40,464 bases of DNA from JAADGZ01 sp964596835 (lineage in GTDB: Bacteria > Pseudomonadota > Gammaproteobacteria > UBA6429 > Thiohalophilaceae): NCBI GenBank assembly GCA_964596835.1, contig CAZQVV010000014.1:1-40464 (forward strand), given 5' to 3'. Below, in pieces: positions 37,473-40,464 of the stretch. The first letter of the stretch is position 1. Each line of letters begins with the position of its first letter. A program made the position numbers and the translations under genes. Under the pieces are notes generated by a model. That model did not search any database. It worked only from the letters and a program-made list of their open reading frames with translations, and had not been told where the DNA came from.

Positions 37473-38422
37473 CTGATCTCCGCCCCGCGGCCGCTTCCCA
37501 GCAGCGCCAGCACTGGGGCGTGGCTTTACGTTTGCTGGTGACGCTGCTGATTCTGTGGCTGATTTTCCGTACCATCAATATAGATAACGTGCTGAACGTC
37601 ATCAAACAGGTCAATCTACCGCTGCTGGGGCTGGCGGTACTGTTCCAGTTGCTGAGTACACTCCTGGCCGGTTATCGCTGGTACCTGGTCATGCATCAGC
37701 TCCGGTTTGGTAATCATGCCGGTTTCTACATCAGAAGTTATTTCAAGGGTTCCTTTTTCAATCAGGGCCTGCCCACCAGTATCGGCGGGGATGCTATCCG
37801 GGTCGTCGATGTGGCGGCCACCGGTTTTCGCAAGCGGGATGCCTTTAAGGGGGTGTTCATCGACCGCATCCTGGGTCTGCTCGGCCTGCTGCTGCTGAAT
37901 CTGTTCGCCAATGCCCTGCAACCCGATCTGCTGCCGAAGCAACTTTTCTATATCCTGAATCTGCTGGTGCTGGGCGGGGTGGCGGGTTTCGTGGCGCTAA
38001 TTTTCATACACCGCCTGCGCTGGTTCAACCGATGGCGCCTCAGTCGCTTCCTGCTTAATATTTCATCCCAGCTTCAGGACGTGATGCGGGGCCTAAGGAA
38101 TACCTCGCGGCAAATGGGGCTGTCGATTCTTATCCATATTCTGTCGATGATGAATGTTTTTCTGATTGGCCGTAGCGTGGGGCTGAGCTACGACATCGTG
38201 ACCTTCACTATTATCGTACCGCCGGTTATCCTGCTGACCCTGGTTCCCATTTCCCTGGCGGGCTGGGGGGTGAGGGAAGGGGCGATGATCGGTTTGTTTA
38301 CCTTGATTGGCGCCGACAAATCCATTGTTTTGTCCATGTCCATTTTGTACGGCATTATTCTCGTGGTGGCCAGTCTGCCTGGACTCTATGTCTACCTGTA
38401 TGGCAAACACCACCAGGTCTAA
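37469..38422 (+). CDS. Lysylphosphatidylglycerol-synthase-TM / flippase-like membrane protein
   Basis: A 317-residue protein with about eight membrane spans. YFKGSFFNQGLPTSIGGDAIRV, FIDRILGLLGL and LAGWGVREGAMIGLF are hallmarks of the UPF0104 / LPG-synthase transmembrane family, whose MprF member flips aminoacyl lipids. There is no aminoacyl-transferase domain. In glycan gene clusters these proteins are suspected of moving or binding lipid-linked sugars, which suits the context. It overlaps the PAP2 gene by four bases and is followed by the GT9 gene after 36 bases. Confidence 0.9.
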   Translation: MTDLRPAAASQQRQHWGVALRLLVTLLILWLIFRTINIDNVLNVIKQVNLPLLGLAVLFQLLSTLLAGYRWYLVMHQLRFGNHAGFYIRSYFKGSFFNQGLPTSIGGDAIRVVDVAATGFRKRDAFKGVFIDRILGLLGLLLLNLFANALQPDLLPKQLFYILNLLVLGGVAGFVALIFIHRLRWFNRWRLSRFLLNISSQLQDVMRGLRNTSRQMGLSILIHILSMMNVFLIGRSVGLSYDIVTFTIIVPPVILLTLVPISLAGWGVREGAMIGLFTLIGADKSIVLSMSILYGIILVVASLPGLYVYLYGKHHQV

Positions 38423-38458
38423 AAAAAGATTCGGATATGTCTAAATGAAAGGATCAGC

Positions 38459-39685
38459 ATGAACGTCGACAGCATGCGCAAGATCGATTATTACGCAGGC
38501 ATTCCGCTGTGCTTCCTGCTCAGCCTCGGTCTACGGTTACGGCGTCTGTTCCGGCCCAGGCGGCATGTGGCAGCAGGCAAGGTGTTGCTGATCGAACTGT
38601 CCGAAATGGGCAGCGCTATTCTGGTGGATCCGGCCATGCGTAAACTGCAAGGCCATGGCGCCGAACTGTTTTTTTTAATTTTCGCTAAAAATGCGCCCAG
38701 CCTGAGATTGCTGGGCACGGTGGCCGAGGATCATGTCTTCAGCATTCGGGAGAACGGCCTCATACCCCTGGTGATCGATACGGTACGTTTTCTGTTGTGG
38801 GCTCGCAGGCAGCGCATTGACTCGGTTATCGATCTGGAGTTGTTTTCCCGCTTTACTGCGCTGCTAAGCGGACTGTCCGGTGCAGCTAATCGCGTCGGTT
38901 ACTATGCCTTTAACAACGAGGGGCTTTACCGGGGTGAGATGCTCACGCACCGGGTGGCTTACAACCCCTACCTGCACATCAGCAAGAATTTTATTGCGAT
39001 GGTCAATGCGCTGCTGAGTGAGCGGGATGACGATCTTTATTCCCGAAGCATTATCAACGACGATGAAATCCAGCTTGCCAAAATCGAGATTCCACTCGCA
39101 CAGCAGCAGGCGATGCAGCAGCGGGTGCAGGAAAGTTATCCGGACTATGTCGGCGGGCGACAGCGCATTGTGTTGATCAATCCCAATGCCAGCGAACTCC
39201 TGCCGCAGCGTCGCTGGATGCCGGATCGTTACGTCGAGGTCATGCGCCGGGTGTTGGCTGAATTCGACGATGTGTTGATTTTGATTACCGGTGCACCGGC
39301 TGAATGTGCCGAGGCTGAAGAGTTAAAACAACAGGTTGGTAACTCACGTTGCATCAATTTTGCGGGCAAGCTCAAGTTGCAGGAACTGCCGGTTCTCTAC
39401 AGCATCGCGACCCTGATGCTCACCAATGACTCCGGGCCTGGGCACTTCTCGTCCATCACTCCTTTGCGCACGTTCGTTATTTTTGGCCCGGAGACGCCAA
39501 AACTCTATGGCTCCCTCGGCAACAGCACGCCGATCTACGCCGGGCTGGCCTGCTCGCCCTGCGTCAGCGCCGCCAACCACCGCAAGACACCCTGTCACGA
39601 CAATGTGTGTCTGCAGGTGATTAGTGTGGAGGATGTTTTTACACTGATCCAGACGGCCCTTGCCAGCCAGTCAAGGGTTGTTTGA
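38459..39685 (+). CDS. GT9-family glycosyltransferase (heptosyltransferase-like)
   Basis: A 408-residue cytoplasmic-face enzyme of the GT-B fold. The N-terminal half starts VLLIELSEMGSAILVDPAMRKL, and the C-terminal nucleotide-sugar half carries LINPNASELLPQRRW, TGAPAECAEAEELK, NDSGPGHFSSI (about 320-332) and FGPETPKLYG. GT9 enzymes include the LPS core heptosyltransferases WaaC/WaaF/WaaQ; this longer, divergent member probably adds another sugar. A hydrophobic stretch near residues 14-24 may mediate membrane association. A cysteine-rich segment (LACSPCVSAANHRKTPCHDNVC) is conspicuous. AAAGGA precedes the ATG. It is the last gene of the glycan block and is followed by a terminator. Confidence 0.9.
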   Translation: MNVDSMRKIDYYAGIPLCFLLSLGLRLRRLFRPRRHVAAGKVLLIELSEMGSAILVDPAMRKLQGHGAELFFLIFAKNAPSLRLLGTVAEDHVFSIRENGLIPLVIDTVRFLLWARRQRIDSVIDLELFSRFTALLSGLSGAANRVGYYAFNNEGLYRGEMLTHRVAYNPYLHISKNFIAMVNALLSERDDDLYSRSIINDDEIQLAKIEIPLAQQQAMQQRVQESYPDYVGGRQRIVLINPNASELLPQRRWMPDRYVEVMRRVLAEFDDVLILITGAPAECAEAEELKQQVGNSRCINFAGKLKLQELPVLYSIATLMLTNDSGPGHFSSITPLRTFVIFGPETPKLYGSLGNSTPIYAGLACSPCVSAANHRKTPCHDNVCLQVISVEDVFTLIQTALASQSRVV

Positions 39686-39686
39686 C

Positions 39687-39720
39687 TCTCTTTGGGTGTC
39701 ATTCCCCGCTGCTTGCAGCG
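39687..39720. repeat. 34-bp dispersed repeat, copy 2
   Basis: Matches 17192-17225 with two differences in 34 bases. Here it carries an intact terminator-like stem directly after the GT9 gene. Confidence 0.75.
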
Positions 39721-39722
39721 GG
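39705..39722 (+). terminator. Probable terminator of the glycan operon
   Basis: CCCGCTG at 39705-39711 pairs with CAGCGGG at 39716-39722 across a 4-nt loop, followed by CTTGTTCATTTG. It lies 20 bases past the GT9 stop. The U-run is interrupted, so efficiency is uncertain. Confidence 0.6.
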
Positions 39723-39810
39723 CTTGTTCATTTGTAACCATTCAGCTCACTGGGGCAGGATCTCCGATTACTGTCCAGCTTACGTTATTCGATGCAATAG
39801 GTAATATGTG

Positions 39811-39931
39811 TAGGTTGGCGCTGAGCCATGATCTTGATGGCGAAGCCCAACCTTCACTCAATGATAGGCTCGGCCTGTTGGGCGACCAAAGGAAGTGCCT
39901 ATGGTGCTTCGCGTTGCTCAGCGCCAACCTA
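39811..39931. repeat. Palindromic element with perfect 16-bp ends
   Basis: TAGGTTGGCGCTGAGC at 39811-39826 is the exact inverse of 39916-39931. The interior (39875-39912) is the second copy of the 38-bp repeat seen at 30015-30052, on the opposite strand. It appears to be a non-coding dispersed element. Confidence 0.8.
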
Positions 39932-40033
39932 TTAATCGTTGCATAAGTAGTTGCATCATCACCCCCTCGCCCTCCGGGAGAGGGTTGGGGTGAGGGTATA
40001 AAACACCTGCGAATACTTATGCAACGATTAATA
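39930..40033. repeat. Palindromic element with perfect 20-bp ends
   Basis: The 20 bases at 39930-39949 are the exact inverse of 40014-40033. The 64-base interior carries the common CCTCCGGGAGAGGGTTGGGG motif. It abuts the previous element, overlapping it by two bases. No coding content. Confidence 0.8.
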
Positions 40034-40069
40034 CTAATGGGGTTACTGATTATGCGACACGAAATTCTC

Positions 40070-40150
40070 GTTCCCACGCTCCGGCGTGGGAATGCATACC
40101 GGGATTAACACATCGATCGAGGTATGGGTTCCCGCGCGGAGCGTGGGAAC
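40070..40150. repeat. Palindromic element with perfect 14-bp ends
   Basis: GTTCCCACGCTCCG at 40070-40083 is the exact inverse of 40137-40150. The words ccggcgtgggaatgcatacc and gcggagcgtgggaacc belong to a repeat class widespread in gammaproteobacteria. It lies 12 bases beyond the stop of the repeat-tailed gene and could act at the 3' end of its mRNA. Confidence 0.75.
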
Positions 40151-40161
40151 CAGTAAATAAG

Positions 40162-40464
40162 CTATGGGGTTTCAATATCATCACCTGATGTCTGTTTTGT
40201 TTCGTTACTAACAGACGGTGCCGTTTTAGTATTCTCAGCCGGAGCCGGGTTAGTTGCGTCGGCAACAGGTGCGGCCGTTTCAGTATTCTCAGCCGGAGCC
40301 GGGTTAGTTGCGTCGGCAACAGGTGCGGCCGTTTCAGTATTCTCAGCCGGAGCCGGGTGGGTTGTGCCGGCAACAGGTGCGGCCGTTTCAGTATTCTCAG
40401 CCGGAGCCGGGTTAGTTGTGTCGGCAACAGGTGCGGCCGTTTCAGTATTCTCAGCCGGAGTTTG
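40162..40464 (-). CDS. C-terminal end of a repeat-tailed protein (partial)
   Basis: The minus-strand frame is open from the window edge to a TAG at 40162-40164, giving 100 residues of a protein whose start lies beyond the window. It consists of an 18-residue repeat (PAPAENTETAAPVADATN) in four copies, with small substitutions (DTTN, GTTH), then a unique acidic ending VSNETKQTSGDDIETP. The composition (Pro, Ala, Thr, Glu; no aromatics) suggests an extended, disordered tail or surface linker. Exact periodicity at 54 bp with mostly silent or conservative changes supports coding in this frame. The protein's identity cannot be judged. Confidence 0.75.
   Translation of the reverse strand, partial: QTPAENTETAAPVADTTNPAPAENTETAAPVAGTTHPAPAENTETAAPVADATNPAPAENTETAAPVADATNPAPAENTKTAPSVSNETKQTSGDDIETP
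40249..40464. repeat. 54-bp in-frame tandem repeat
   Basis: Four 54-bp units start at 40249, 40303, 40357 and 40411. The first three are complete; the fourth diverges in its last four bases at the window edge. The period is a multiple of three, so expansion or contraction keeps the reading frame of the partial gene. Confidence 0.92.

Larger units (their letters stand above)
39686..40161. other. 476-base intergenic region filled with palindromic elements
   Basis: No supported gene lies here. From left to right it contains a terminator within a dispersed repeat (39687-39722), a 121-base element with 16-bp ends (39811-39931), a 104-base element with 20-bp ends (39930-40033), and a third palindrome (40070-40150). 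Convergent transcription units end on both sides. Confidence 0.8.

Noticed and set aside
40050..40427. 125-codon minus-strand frame of Arg/Leu repeats
   Set aside because: A shadow of the 54-bp repeat in another frame; it runs on through the palindromic element, while the Pro/Ala/Thr/Glu frame ends in a unique acidic tail and is the better coding candidate.
40249..40464. CRISPR-like array
   Set aside because: The 54-bp units are contiguous, in frame, and encode a peptide repeat.

Overview
The window looks like chromosomal DNA of a gammaproteobacterium. Two gene neighbourhoods support this. One is priA / argS / SPOR (FtsN-like). The other is pilT-pilU divergent from yggS-proC-yggT-yggU with a DUF4426 gene nearby, an arrangement known from Pseudomonas and relatives. 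A pyruvate:ferredoxin oxidoreductase, a chemoreceptor and type IV pilus motors suggest a motile, redox-flexible, free-living bacterium. Species and genus cannot be read from the sequence. There are no rRNA, tRNA, CRISPR or transposase genes. A run of 100 N at 18313-18412 marks an assembly gap.

Layout. 1-6373: a small membrane protein gene (+), then a leftward block priA > AI-2E family permease > argS > SPOR protein. 6374-6893: a 520-base intergenic region with consensus DnaA boxes beside AT-rich DNA. 6894-10741: an MgtC/DUF4010 membrane protein divergent from a fructosamine-kinase-like gene, then an Aer-like PAS chemoreceptor with a sigma-28-like promoter. 10919-13350: two MacB-type ABC permeases. 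13592-19141: nifJ, an alpha/beta hydrolase, tandem repeats with the gap, and a ParE/RelE-type toxin-antitoxin pair. 19271-21204: the ABC ATPase and its HlyD-type adaptor. 21290-25748: an AmpG-like transporter, a SafE/DsbD-like membrane protein, and a GGDEF-EAL protein. 25933-31634: DUF4426, a dynamin-like GTPase, yggU, yggT, proC and yggS, all leftward. 31783-34334: pilT and pilU. 34392-39685: DUF3108 and a compact envelope-glycan block (GT39-type transferase, PAP2 phosphatase, flippase-like protein, GT9 transferase). 39686-40161: a chain of palindromic elements. 40162-40464: the C-terminal end of a repeat-tailed protein that continues beyond the window.

How genes work together. Adaptor, ATPase and two permeases would form one MacAB-like efflux or lipoprotein-type exporter, but about 5.9 kb carrying nifJ, the hydrolase and the toxin-antitoxin pair sits between ATPase and permeases, so the operon appears split by an insertion. 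The four-gene block at 35220-39685 has the parts of a lipid-linked sugar pathway: transferases, a polyprenyl-type phosphatase and a membrane protein of the flippase-like superfamily.

The strongest unexplained signals are the DnaA-box region at 6485-6685 (candidate replication origin), the 14-bp hairpin that buries the yggS ribosome binding site, the split exporter operon, the dynamin-like GTPase placed where Pseudomonas carries metXW, and several families of palindromic intergenic elements. No clearly new multi-gene system was recognised.
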